Assembly: GCF_002150735.1 (NCBI RefSeq) | Contig: NZ_MUKA01000184.1 | Coordinates: 1 to 49,423, forward strand | Direction of reading: 5' to 3' | DNA: 49,423 nucleotides | Source: Streptomyces africanus | GTDB taxonomy: Bacteria > Actinomycetota > Actinomycetes > Streptomycetales > Streptomycetaceae | Part shown: piece by piece, positions 6,947 to 14,122 of the stretch | How positions within the stretch are numbered: position 1 is the stretch's first letter | Layout: each line of letters begins with the position of its first letter | Translations under genes and position numbers: made by a program | Notes under the pieces: model-generated | Database searches by the model: none | Seen by the model: the letters and a program-made list of their open reading frames with translations, nothing else | What the model was told of the DNA's origin: nothing

Positions 6947-8332
6947 ATGCTGCAGGACAAGCTGTCGGAGTTCGTCAAGGCACAAGCCACGGAGCTCGGC
7001 GTTCCTGGCGTAGCCGTCGGGGTGCTCCTGGACGGCCAGGAGATCTACGCCTCGCACGGCGTGACGAGCCTCAGCAACCCGCTGCCGATCGACGACAAGA
7101 CGCTGTTTCCCCTGGCGTCGGTGTCCAAGACCTTCACGGCGACCGCACTGATGCGCCTGGTCGCCGAGAGGAAGGTGGACCTGGACGCGCCGGTGCGGCG
7201 CTACGTTCCCGAGTTGAAGCTCGCCGACGAGCAGGCCGCGGCGCAGATCACCGTCCTGAACCTGCTCAATCACACCGCGGGCCTGGACTGGAACCTGGTT
7301 GACGACGGCGAGGGCGACCGCTCTCTGGCCGGGCTCGTGACGAAGCTGCCCCAGCTACCGCTGATCGCACTGCCCGGGGCCCGCGCCTCGTACAGCCAGG
7401 CCGGATACAACCTGGCCGGACGGATCATCGAGAAGACCACGGGCCTGCCCTTCGAGCAGGCCATGGCCTCGCTCCTCCTGGAGCCGGTGGGCCTTGCGGA
7501 CACCGTGTACGGCCTGTCCGAGGTGATGGTCCGCAAGTTCGCTGTGGGCTACAACCGCGGCGACGACGGCGAACTGCACTCCGCCCGGCCCTGGGGAGCG
7601 TTCAAGGAGGGCGCGCGCGGCGACAACCCCGGTGGCGGCCTCGCCTCCTCGGTGAGCGATCTGCTGCACTGGGCCCGGTTCCACCTCGGCGACGGCGAGG
7701 GCGTCGTGCCTTCCCAGGCCCTGCACCGCATGCGGGAGCAGACGGTCGAGCTGCGCGCCAGCGCGCTCGGTGACGGCCTCGGCATCTGCTGGTTCCTGCG
7801 CTCCCTAGACGGCCCCGACGGCCTCCACGGGATCGGCCACGGCGGCTCGGGCAACGGCCAGTTCGCCGAGCTGCTCATCGTGCCCGAGCGCAACTTCGCG
7901 GTGGTTTCCCTGGCCAACGCAGGCCCGGACGGCTACCCGTTCAACCAGTCCGTCGTGCGGTGGGCGCTCGAGCACTACCTCGGCGTCGTCGAGAAGACGG
8001 CGGAGCCGATCCCCTACGACGAGGCACAGGCCCAACAGGTCGTCGGCCACTACGAGATCGACGCCATGAACCTCGACATCGCCACCGACGGCACCCGCCT
8101 CACCCTGGCGGTCGGGATCAAACCGGAGATCCGCGCGGCATCGGACGAGGAAATGCCCCCGGACTACCCGGCCGCGGACATCGGCTTCCTTCCCGGCGAC
8201 GGCGACGAGTACATCGTTACTGAGGGCGGCCTCAAGGGACAGCGCGGCTACTTCTCCCGCGACGTCAACGGCGCAGTCACAGGCGTCGACCTCGCCAGCC
8301 GGCTCTTCAACCGGGTCACGGAAGCATCCTGA
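6947..8332 (+). CDS. Serine hydrolase, class C beta-lactamase/esterase family
   Basis: 461 aa. ATG at 6947 follows a strong ribosome binding site (GAAGGAGGAGCA); starting further upstream would include the operators. Family motifs: SxxK as SVSK at residues 58-61 (FPLASVSKTFTATALMR), YSQ-A-GYNL around 149-156 in the place of Y-x-N, and a late HGGSGNG motif replacing KTG/HxG. A C-terminal ~100-residue domain (QQVVGHYEIDAMNLDIATDG and on) resembles the lipocalin-like tail of many actinobacterial beta-lactamase-family esterases. No clear signal peptide, so probably cytoplasmic, an esterase or D-aminopeptidase-like enzyme rather than a resistance lactamase. Gln in place of Asn in the Y-x-N motif is a minor variation. 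It is probably controlled by the divergent TetR. Confidence 0.8.
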   Translation: MLQDKLSEFVKAQATELGVPGVAVGVLLDGQEIYASHGVTSLSNPLPIDDKTLFPLASVSKTFTATALMRLVAERKVDLDAPVRRYVPELKLADEQAAAQITVLNLLNHTAGLDWNLVDDGEGDRSLAGLVTKLPQLPLIALPGARASYSQAGYNLAGRIIEKTTGLPFEQAMASLLLEPVGLADTVYGLSEVMVRKFAVGYNRGDDGELHSARPWGAFKEGARGDNPGGGLASSVSDLLHWARFHLGDGEGVVPSQALHRMREQTVELRASALGDGLGICWFLRSLDGPDGLHGIGHGGSGNGQFAELLIVPERNFAVVSLANAGPDGYPFNQSVVRWALEHYLGVVEKTAEPIPYDEAQAQQVVGHYEIDAMNLDIATDGTRLTLAVGIKPEIRAASDEEMPPDYPAADIGFLPGDGDEYIVTEGGLKGQRGYFSRDVNGAVTGVDLASRLFNRVTEAS

Positions 8333-8339
8333 TCCAACG

Positions 8340-8654
8340 CAGGAACGGGGGTCCCGAACCGCGGTCGGTATGGGCATGGTCAGCCCCAGCGCCGAGGCAG
8401 CCAGCAACAACGCGCTGCCGCTGGTCTTCCTGCCGCTCATCTCCAGCGCCTTCGTCCCGGTCGACGCGATGCCGGGCTGGTTCCAGCCGATCGCCGAGTA
8501 CCAGCCGTTCACGCCCGCCATCGAGACGCTGCGCGGACTGCTGCTCGGCACCGGGATCGGTAATAACTGGTGGATCACCATCGTCTGGTGCTTGAGCCTG
8601 GTTGCGCTCGGCTACCGCCCGTCGAAGGCGGTGTTCAACCGCGACCTGAAGTGA
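8340..8654 (+). pseudogene. ABC-2 type (DrrB-like) permease, C-terminal fragment
   Basis: Reads GMVSPSAEAASNNALPLVFL, PLISSAFVPVDAMPGWFQPI and AEYQPFTPAIETLRGLLLGT, then a last membrane segment ending FNRDLK. This is the well-conserved C-terminal third of DrrB/ABC-2 drug permeases (the FVP...MP.W...A..QP.T...E..RGLL signature). The N-terminal membrane segments and the ATPase partner are absent. Apparent similarity starts just after the serine hydrolase stop, so deletion joined the two. The ATG at 8370 would give a short membrane peptide but is unlikely to be functional. Confidence 0.65.
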
Positions 8655-8823
8655 CCGCGCGGACTGCCTGGTGCGCCTGCCGCTGCCACAGCCGCTCCGG
8701 CTCGGTCTCCGGGATCAGCACCCTTACGCGCGGGCCCGGTTCGGCGGCGGCCACCTCGCGGACGTACGCGGCGACCGGACAGCGCAGGCTTTGCCGCTCT
8801 CGATGGACAGCCGCATCAAGGGC
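8655..8823 (-). pseudogene. Possible APC-type permease C-terminal fragment
   Basis: The minus frame reads LDAAVHRERQSLRCPVAAYV, REVAAAEPGPRVRVLIPETE and PERLWQRQAHQAV. The order (helix, VRVLIPE, then a W-Q-R-x-x-x-x-Q helix) resembles the soluble tail of actinobacterial APC-family amino acid permeases. No membrane segments remain. The match is by memory of the motif only. Confidence 0.3.
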
Positions 8824-8944
8824 CGTCCTGGCCCGCCCAGGAGCCCTCCAGGGGTGTGCATGGAAGCCCCGGTCCTCGCCGACCGGACACGGCGCTGCCG
8901 GCTACCTCGGTCGTGGCTCGGAAGCCGTCCTCGTCCGGCTCTGC

Positions 8945-9072
8945 CGCGGCTGACCGCCGTCGGGACCTCCGCACTCCACCGCTTCTACGACGCCCACGCC
9001 ATCCGCGATGCCACCCGCCGCCGGCTCCAGCGCGTCTTGGACCTGGAAGAGACCCGGCTGACGGATGCGTAA
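8945..9072 (+). pseudogene. Possible Na+/H+ antiporter C-terminal fragment
   Basis: The plus frame ends LHRFYDAHAIRDATRRRLQR, VLDLEETRLTDA and stop at 9072. The helix with D-A-x-x-x-R-x-x-Q-R-x-LDLEE-x-x-L is the usual cytoplasmic end of CPA1-type sodium/proton antiporters in actinobacteria. Everything upstream is missing. Confidence 0.4.
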
Positions 9073-9098
9073 CGCTCCGCCGGGGCAGTGGGCAGACT

Positions 9099-9290
9099 TC
9101 AGGGCCGATAGATCATCTCGATGAGACCGGCCGCGATCAGATTCCACGCGGCGAGTCCGAGCAGCCCCATCGATTCGGTGAGAACCCCGGCCGTTCCCAG
9201 GGCGGCCATGAGCAAGAGAAGACCGTACTGGATGCGCCGGAGACGGCGGGCGGGGTCGTCAGAGTGCTTGTAGGTCTCCTGCGCAGTAAC
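9099..9290 (-). pseudogene. Small membrane protein fragment
   Basis: The minus frame reads TYKHSDDPARRLRRIQYGLL, LLMAALGTAGVLTESMGLLG and LAAWNLIAAGLIEMIYRP before TGA at 9099-9101: two hydrophobic helices after a charged N-terminus. There is no ATG or GTG start in this frame upstream of the first helix; an internal ATG would drop part of it. It may be a truncated gene or may use a rare start. Family unknown. Confidence 0.3.
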
Positions 9291-9372
9291 TGTCGCAGGT
9301 CGGGTCGGCCGCGAACCGTCACACAGCCCACCCCACCCCCACGCCTCCCTGACAGACAGTCATTCCCGATGG

Positions 9373-9394
9373 CTCATTGTGTTAGGAGTTCTTA
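9373..9394. repeat. Solitary end-like sequence of the 46081-46971 insertion element
   Basis: CTCATTGTGTTAG at 9373-9385 is identical to the inner 13 bp of the right terminal repeat of the IS5-family element at 46081-46971. It is followed by GAGTTCTTA, whereas the complete element has CTGTTG then TTA. No transposase sequence flanks it. It is either an excision or deletion scar or a chance match, and it sits right beside the stop codon of the frameshifted lamin-tail gene. Confidence 0.35.
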
Positions 9395-9885
9395 GCCGTG
9401 GAAGTTGATGTAGCCGTTGCTGTCGGGGTCGTCGTTGTGGTTGGTGTAGGCGTGGACGTCGGCTCGGCTGCCTGAGGGCTTGTACAGGTAGATGGTGTCC
9501 TCGTCGTTGTTCCACAGGAAGTTCAGTTGTCGCGATAGACGACGTTGTGGGTGTCGGAGTCGGTGCCGTGGCCGCCGCGCAGCTTCACATAGTCGCCGGG
9601 CTGCAGGTAGTGGTTGGCGGTGAAGGTAAAGCGGTTACCGGTGGCGTCCTTGACGACGTAGCCCTTGAGGTTGATCGTCGAGCGGGACGAGTAGTTCTTC
9701 ACCGTCAGGTACTCCTCGTCGGTGTTGCCCGAGGAGCAGCTGTTGGAGTCCCGGCCCGGTGCGTCGTACTGAACTCCGCGGATCTTCACCGCCGAGCTGT
9801 ACTCGGCGGCGTGTGCGGGAACGACGGACAGGGCGGTCAGCGCGCCGGCGGCAACAGCGGCAGCCGTGGCGAGGATCTTGCGCAA
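9392..9885 (-). pseudogene. Secreted lamin-tail-domain protein with a one-base frameshift
   Basis: Start taken as TTG at 9885 (RKILATAAAVAAGALTALSV, then VPAHA), with GGGAGA upstream; this gives a clean signal peptide. The mature part reads AAEYSSAVKIRGVQYDAPGR, DEEYLTVKNYSSRSTINLKG, YVVKDATGNRFTF and YLQPGDYVKLRGG: the Ig-like lamin-tail domain (LTD) of small exported Streptomyces proteins. The frame hits TGA after VVYRDN, but one inserted base at about 9531 restores NFLWNNDEDTIYLYKPSGSR and YINFHG to a stop at 9392-9394. So either a single-base deletion in the gene or a sequencing error. Function of such proteins is unknown; cell-surface binding is a guess. Confidence 0.65.
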
Positions 9886-10216
9886 GAGCGGGCTCTCCCA
9901 TGGTCGAGCGGGTGGTGTCGCCTGTGCAGGACACGCACCCGAGTCCGCTGGTTGCGCACCGACAAGGACCTTCACCCGTTCGAAGGTACGTAGAGGCACG
10001 TTGCCTGCGGCGGTGGTGGCCCGGCCACCGGCGCCATCTGTCTCCATGGGCCGCGGCGAGTGGTGGGACGCGAAGTACCGGGCACGGCAGATCGAGGCCC
10101 GCAACGACCCTGCCAGTACGGGCGTCATCGTCGGGTCGCGCGCAACTCGAAGGTCAAGCCGGGGGCGGGCTGAGGTGGTGTGATCCCGGCTGCGGGGTTG
10201 GGTTACGGTGCCGTGT
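9886..10216. other. Divergent intergenic region, no supported gene
   Basis: Holds the upstream regions of the lamin-tail gene (minus) and the membrane protein gene (plus). Open frames here give no recognisable protein. I could not identify a convincing promoter by eye. Confidence 0.4.
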
Positions 10217-10621
10217 ATGCGCACCGAGGACGCGATCATCCGACCCCTGCTCCGGATCCGGGACGTGGCCGCGCGCGGGGCCCTGTACGGGCTGGCCGGC
10301 GTGCCCCTGCTCGGGGTGGCCTCCCTGTTTTTCGGCGACCACTACGACCGGACGACGTTCCTCGGCGTTGTCGGATTGTTCGCGGCCGCCATGGCCGTGG
10401 TCGGGATCCTCATCGGGCTCTTCTTCTGGTGGGCCTGCGGGGGAGACATCCGGCGCTGTCGCGACTGGCGAACCGTCAGGGGCCAGGCCGGGCCCGTGAC
10501 CGTCGCGGCCCCGGTCCTGCTGCGGATCGGGGTGCTGGCCCTGGTGCTGTGTCCCGGCGCCTTCGGCCTGCACCACCTGGTGGACAGCGCCGGGTACGAC
10601 AGCTGGCTGTACGGCGACTGA
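10217..10621 (+). CDS. Hypothetical membrane protein
   Basis: 134 aa. ATG at 10217 chosen; a GTG three codons earlier (10208) is equally possible. Three hydrophobic segments: GALYGLAGVPLLGVASLFFG (~20-40), FLGVVGLFAAAMAVVGILIG plus LFFWWA (~48-73), and VLLRIGVLALVLCPGAFGLH (~100-119). A charged loop GGDIRRCRDWRTVRGQ separates the second and third, and the C-terminus is acidic and outside the membrane. No known family recognised. It stands alone. Confidence 0.55.
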   Translation: MRTEDAIIRPLLRIRDVAARGALYGLAGVPLLGVASLFFGDHYDRTTFLGVVGLFAAAMAVVGILIGLFFWWACGGDIRRCRDWRTVRGQAGPVTVAAPVLLRIGVLALVLCPGAFGLHHLVDSAGYDSWLYGD

Positions 10622-10911
10622 GCCACGCGTGCGCCCGGCACGGGCGCTTCGGCGACGTGGCCGAGCTCCGGACCGGCTGGGTGGCCCCATGCGTCCCCGA
10701 ATCCATCCACGGTGCCGTCACCGCCGGCCAGGCCGAGGCGGAACACTCACTGCCCCAGCCGTCCATGAAGTCGTTCCACTCGAAGATCACCGGCGCCCGG
10801 CTCTACGCCAACGCCCTGGAGCGCTCCCTGCAGTAACCAGAAGGACGGGCCACCTGGTTGGTCGTCGTCCGCACACATCCGTGGGCCCCAACGCATCCGC
10901 GTCGGGGCCCA
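10622..10911. other. Intergenic region between convergent genes
   Basis: Frames remain open (for example one ending LYANALERSLQ at 10836 on the plus strand), but I recognise no family and see no start with a ribosome binding site. It could hold the 3' end of a decayed gene. Confidence 0.3.
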
Positions 10912-11610
10912 TCAATGGCGCAGCAGGCACTGGGCCTCCACCACGTCCCAACCGGGCCCCGCAAGGACGGCACTCCGCGTCACGCTGTATCCGGCGTACA
11001 GTCCCTTCCCCGCCGCTTCGCTCCTGCGGACCTCGCAGGGATAGGACGTGCCGGGCTGGAAGGCGTAACGGTCCCTTCCGGCCGTCGCACTGGTCGTACT
11101 GCTGCTGGGTCCCGGAGCCGCCGCCGTGGCCTTGACATGGTCACCGGCGGAGCGGTCACCGTTCCACGCCGAGGAGATCACCATCCCGGCGCCCATGCCG
11201 GCCAGCGCGGCGAATGCGGCGGCGGCGAGGGCTACGCCTCTGCGCACCAGCGGCGGCCGGGCATCCTTCACCGATGCCGGTTCCACCCCCGGAACGTCGC
11301 GCCCCGGGTCCGTCGCACTGTCCGACAAAGACAGGGCGCTCCGTCGCTGCCGTGCATCCTCGGCAATCTCGTGCAGGACCAGCAGGCGGACGCTGTCCGC
11401 CCCGGAAGCCCGCGCCAATTCCTCCACCGCGCGGCGCGGCGGCAGGGTTTTCCCATTGAGATAGCGGTCCCAGGACGAGCGGCTGACGCCGGTCTTCATC
11501 TCCAGCGACTCCAGGCTCAGCCCACTGCGGTCCTTGAGCCTTCTCATTTGAACGACGAGTTGCCGCACACGTGGATCCAAGGAATCCGGTAATTCCTTCC
11601 AACGCAGCAT
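10912..11610 (-). CDS. Membrane-anchored XRE-type HTH protein, C-terminus cut short
   Basis: 232 aa. ATG at 11610 with GGGGGG about 5 bases upstream. Residues ~15-65 form an XRE helix-turn-helix (VRQLVVQMRRLKDRSGLSLE, LEMKTGVSRSSWDRYLNGKT). A Pro/Ala linker leads to one membrane helix (GVALAAAAFAALAGMGAGMV, ~128-147), then an outer part with two cysteines: TSYPCEVRRSEAAGKGLYAG and GWDVVEAQCLLRH. In related Streptomyces proteins the V-x-x-A-Q-x-L-L segment opens a peptidoglycan-binding domain of ~60 residues; here a TGA follows at once, so the domain is missing. It may be a cell-wall-sensing regulator that lost its sensor, or a natural short form. Confidence 0.7.
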   Translation of the reverse strand: MLRWKELPDSLDPRVRQLVVQMRRLKDRSGLSLESLEMKTGVSRSSWDRYLNGKTLPPRRAVEELARASGADSVRLLVLHEIAEDARQRRSALSLSDSATDPGRDVPGVEPASVKDARPPLVRRGVALAAAAFAALAGMGAGMVISSAWNGDRSAGDHVKATAAAPGPSSSTTSATAGRDRYAFQPGTSYPCEVRRSEAAGKGLYAGYSVTRSAVLAGPGWDVVEAQCLLRH

Positions 11611-11929
11611 GACGCCCCCCTGCTCACATGCACAGTTGTCCGTTGTCCGCTAAGCAGTCATTCCCCATCGGTACACCTCACTCGACTCCCGAGTTCGGCC
11701 CGGCCCGCCGAATTGGTCTCTTCCAGCCAGGGCCCACGCAGTCCGCCATCCCCTGCGTGCCGCATCGCACCGGGCATCCCGGCAGGTCAACGGGTGGGAC
11801 GTCCCACGGTCTCCCCAAGCGACTGGATGCTGTGGCCCGCGCCCAACCTGACCGGCAATCTCTTGAGTGCCGAACCCGCAGCGCATCCCACCGGGTTCAG
11901 CCACCGACCGACAACGAGAAAGGGAAACA
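11611..11929. other. Divergent intergenic region
   Basis: Separates the HTH gene (minus) from the secreted protein gene (plus). No supported gene seen. GAGAAAGGGAAAC just before 11930 acts as a ribosome binding site. Confidence 0.4.
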
Positions 11930-12322
11930 ATGAAACCGCGTTCGCGTGTGATGCGATCTGTGATGGCCGCAGCTCTGGCTGCCGGAGGTGTGACGGCCGC
12001 CGCCACGGTACCGGCCGCGGCCGCGCCGGCCCGAGCCCAAGCCTGCTACGACCACTCGGTCGGCTACGAGACGGTCGAATACGGCGAACTGCACAGGTGG
12101 CCGAGGACCGGGTGGGCCACGACAAGTTCGTACTGCGCCGACATCAACGTCAAGGCCAACATCATGACCGACGTGAAGGTCTGCTTCCGTGCGACCGGCA
12201 AGTGCAACGACTTCAAGACCGCCTACGCGCGCTCCTGGATCGCGGCGGCCACCAACGTCCTGGACGGAACGAAGTACTACCTACTGTTCTCCAGCTACAG
12301 CGCGGGACTGGCGTCGGCCTGA
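11930..12322 (+). CDS. Small secreted protein of unknown function
   Basis: 130 aa. ATG at 11930 behind AAAGGGAAAC. Signal peptide of ~32 residues (MKPRSRVMRSVMAAALAAGG, then VTAAATVPAAAAPARA). The mature protein has four cysteines: ACYDHSV, SSYCADINVKANIMTDVKVC and KCNDFKT, with aromatic-rich ends (WIAAATNVLDGTKYYLLFSS). Probably a disulfide-stabilised small beta protein. I do not recognise a named family. A perfect 20-bp hairpin follows 18 bp after the stop, so it is probably a single-gene transcript. Confidence 0.65.
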   Translation: MKPRSRVMRSVMAAALAAGGVTAAATVPAAAAPARAQACYDHSVGYETVEYGELHRWPRTGWATTSSYCADINVKANIMTDVKVCFRATGKCNDFKTAYARSWIAAATNVLDGTKYYLLFSSYSAGLASA

Positions 12323-12340
12323 CCGTCCGGCCCCTGAACG

Positions 12341-12388
12341 CTGATGGCTCCGCTGTCTCCATACGTACGGAGACAGCGGAGCCATCAG
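12341..12388 (+). terminator. Perfect 20-bp hairpin terminator
   Basis: Arms CTGATGGCTCCGCTGTCTCC (12341-12360) and its exact reverse complement (12369-12388), with an 8-base loop ATACGTAC. No T-run follows, which is usual in Streptomyces. It lies 18 bp after the secreted protein's stop. Confidence 0.85.
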
Positions 12389-12644
12389 GCGTGAGCCCGG
12401 CTCAGTGGGTCCCCGCCGGCCGTGGACTTCGCCAGGCAGCAGCGGCTGCACGTGGTGGACCGCCAGATGCTGGCTGTGTGGGCGTCGGGTTCCCGCCGTT
12501 GTGGGAGCTGCTGCGGGCCGTCCCGCCCCCGAGACGGTCACCGTCTTTGAGCTGGGCTGCGCTGCGAGTCGGCTCCTGCGCCGTGTGGGCCGCCTTTCGC
12601 CCGTCCCTGGCCGGGCGCTGCTGCGCCGGCTGAAACGCTTGCGG
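12389..12644. other. Region without supported gene
   Basis: Open frames on both strands, but none gives a protein I recognise. Flanked by two strong hairpins (12341-12388 and 12645-12677) and by mobile-element debris to the right. Confidence 0.35.
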
Positions 12645-12677
12645 CGGGTTCCCGCGCTGTTTGGGCGCGGGAACCCG
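12645..12677 (-). terminator. Hairpin terminator after the HNH-like fragment
   Basis: Perfect 13-bp stem CGGGTTCCCGCGC (12645-12657) with GCGCGGGAACCCG (12665-12677) and a 7-base loop. It sits 12 bp beyond the minus-strand stop at 12690, as a terminator for the original gene there. Confidence 0.65.
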
Positions 12678-12689
12678 AGCTGGCCGGGA

Positions 12690-12908
12690 TCAGGGGACGG
12701 GGTTGATGGTCACGTCGGTGCCGGGGCACTCGGCTGCACCGAATGTCAGCGTGTTCTGTTCGGCCGGGTCTACGGTGAGGTCCCACTGGAGTTTTACGGC
12801 GGTCCAGTTGGCGAGGTAGTGGCAGCGTTCGGTGGGGTTGTCGGGCACGAGCCAGGTGGTGGGGTCTTGGTCGGCTTTTTGCCGGTTGGAGCGGGCGCTG
12901 ACTGCTGG
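12690..12908 (-). pseudogene. HNH endonuclease family (DUF1524-like) C-terminal fragment, second copy
   Basis: The minus frame reads ARSNRQKADQDPTTWLVPDN, then ERCHYLANWTAVKLQWDLTV, then CPGTDVTINPVP and stop at 12690. This is the same C-terminal block as the fragment at 176-435 (ARSNQSKADQDP, CRYAAEWTATKLRWNLTTDA). The residues are clearly diverged, so the two are separate family members rather than a recent duplication. The N-terminal secretion and HNH parts are replaced by transposase-like sequence from about 12909 upward. Confidence 0.6.
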
Positions 12909-13380
12909 GGGTCGCGGAGGATGGTGAGCAGGTGGTACCAGCGGTGAGCGTGGGCGCTGGCGCGGCGTTCGAGTTTGCGGACGGGCAGGGGGACGAGGGT
13001 GCTGGTGCCGTTGCCATGGTAGGCGCGTTCGTGGACGCGTCCGCCTGAGGACCACACTTCGTGGCGGCAGCGGCGGTAGCTGAGGGTGCGGATGTAGCGC
13101 GGCTTGGTGTCCTTGTGCTGTTTGTTGATCAGCAGGCGGCCGCGGCGGGCGATGACGTCGCGGTGCATGCCGCGGAAGGCGCCGTCGTACAGGACGCCCA
13201 TGCAGCCGTCGGCGGCGTCCAGGATGCTGCAGGCCAGGTCGAGTGCGACGGCTGCTTCGCCGCCTCCCTGGTCATGGGGGACGTGGGCGTGGTTGAGGAA
13301 GCCACGGCGGAAGTAGCCGCGGTGGCGGGTGGCCTTGTGGTACCAGGTGTCGATTTCGCCGATGAAGATTGCCGGGCGCA
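12909..13380 (-). pseudogene. DDE-like mobile-element protein fragment
   Basis: The minus frame reads FIGEIDTWYHKATRHRGYFR, ALDLACSILDAADGCMGVLY, DGAFRGMHRDVIARRGRLLI, NKQHKDTKPRYIRTLSYRRC and ERAYHGNGTSTLVPLPVRKL. The VLYDGAFRG-x-H, then RLLINK and the late LVPLP/R-RWY pattern resembles large transposase-like proteins found in Streptomyces integrative elements. Both ends are cut: the N-terminal ~half is absent and the C-terminus runs into the HNH-like fragment. Family call is tentative. Confidence 0.4.
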
Positions 13381-13465
13381 GGGCGCAGAACGAGGCAGCG
13401 GTACAGGACGCCCTGGCCGCGCTCACCGCCGACCGCACCGTGCTCATCTCCGCGAGGCGGTTGCT

Positions 13466-14122
13466 TCAGGAGGAAGGGGCTTTCCAATGGACTGTGCGGT
13501 CGCACCAGCGGTGGATCAGCACATGGTCGTGACCGACGGCGAGAAGGCCCGCTCCTGTGGATCGGCGATAGTGCTCGACGGCCGCGACCAATGCGGCGGT
13601 GGTAGACGCGTCAAGCATCGCGGTCATCTCGTCGCAGACCAGCCAGCGGGGACGCAGCGCGAGGGCGCGGGCGAGGCAGGCTCGCTGGAGTTGGCCGTCG
13701 CTGACCTCGTGGGGGCGGCGGCTCAGCAGGTCCGGAGTCAGGCCGACGGTCGTGGTGAGTGCGGCGAGCCGTTCGGCTGCGGCTTTCCCCTCGCCGGTTG
13801 CGCGCAGGGGCTCGGCGATCAGATCCGCGAGCGGCAGCCGGGGATCGGCGGAAAGCCGTGGCTGCTGGAAGACGACACCGAAGGCTGTGCGTAGTTCGCG
13901 GGGTGCTCGGTGGCGCCACCGCCGTACGGGCTCGCCGTCGAGCAGCAGCGTGCCCGAGTCGGGGCGGTGCAGCAGTGCCGCGACGCGGGCAAGGGTGGAC
14001 TTGCCGCAGCCGCTCGGGCCGAGCAGGCCGACAGCCTCGCCGGGCGCGACAGTAAGAGAGGCGTTCCGTACGACGGGGGCGTTCCTCGCGTATCCAGCGG
14101 TGATGTCGCGCAACTCAAGCAC
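13466..14122 (-). CDS. nikE: Nickel ABC transporter ATP-binding protein NikE-like
   Basis: 218 aa. GTG at 14122 chosen: GGAGGG lies 6 bases upstream and the start overlaps the nikD stop by 8 bp. ATPase motifs: Walker A GPSGCGKST, Q-loop VVFQQPRL, signature VSDGQLQR (usual LSGGQLQR; Gly to Asp at position 3) and Walker B RWLVCDEMT (usual Glu kept), then a switch His in VGHDHVL. This is the second of two oligopeptide/nickel-family ATPases that drive the NikBC channel. At 218 aa it is short for the family because it lacks the C-terminal oligopeptide-binding extension, as NikE-type proteins often do. Last gene of the nik operon; I see no clear terminator behind it. Confidence 0.75.
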   Translation of the reverse strand: MLELRDITAGYARNAPVVRNASLTVAPGEAVGLLGPSGCGKSTLARVAALLHRPDSGTLLLDGEPVRRWRHRAPRELRTAFGVVFQQPRLSADPRLPLADLIAEPLRATGEGKAAAERLAALTTTVGLTPDLLSRRPHEVSDGQLQRACLARALALRPRWLVCDEMTAMLDASTTAALVAAVEHYRRSTGAGLLAVGHDHVLIHRWCDRTVHWKAPSS

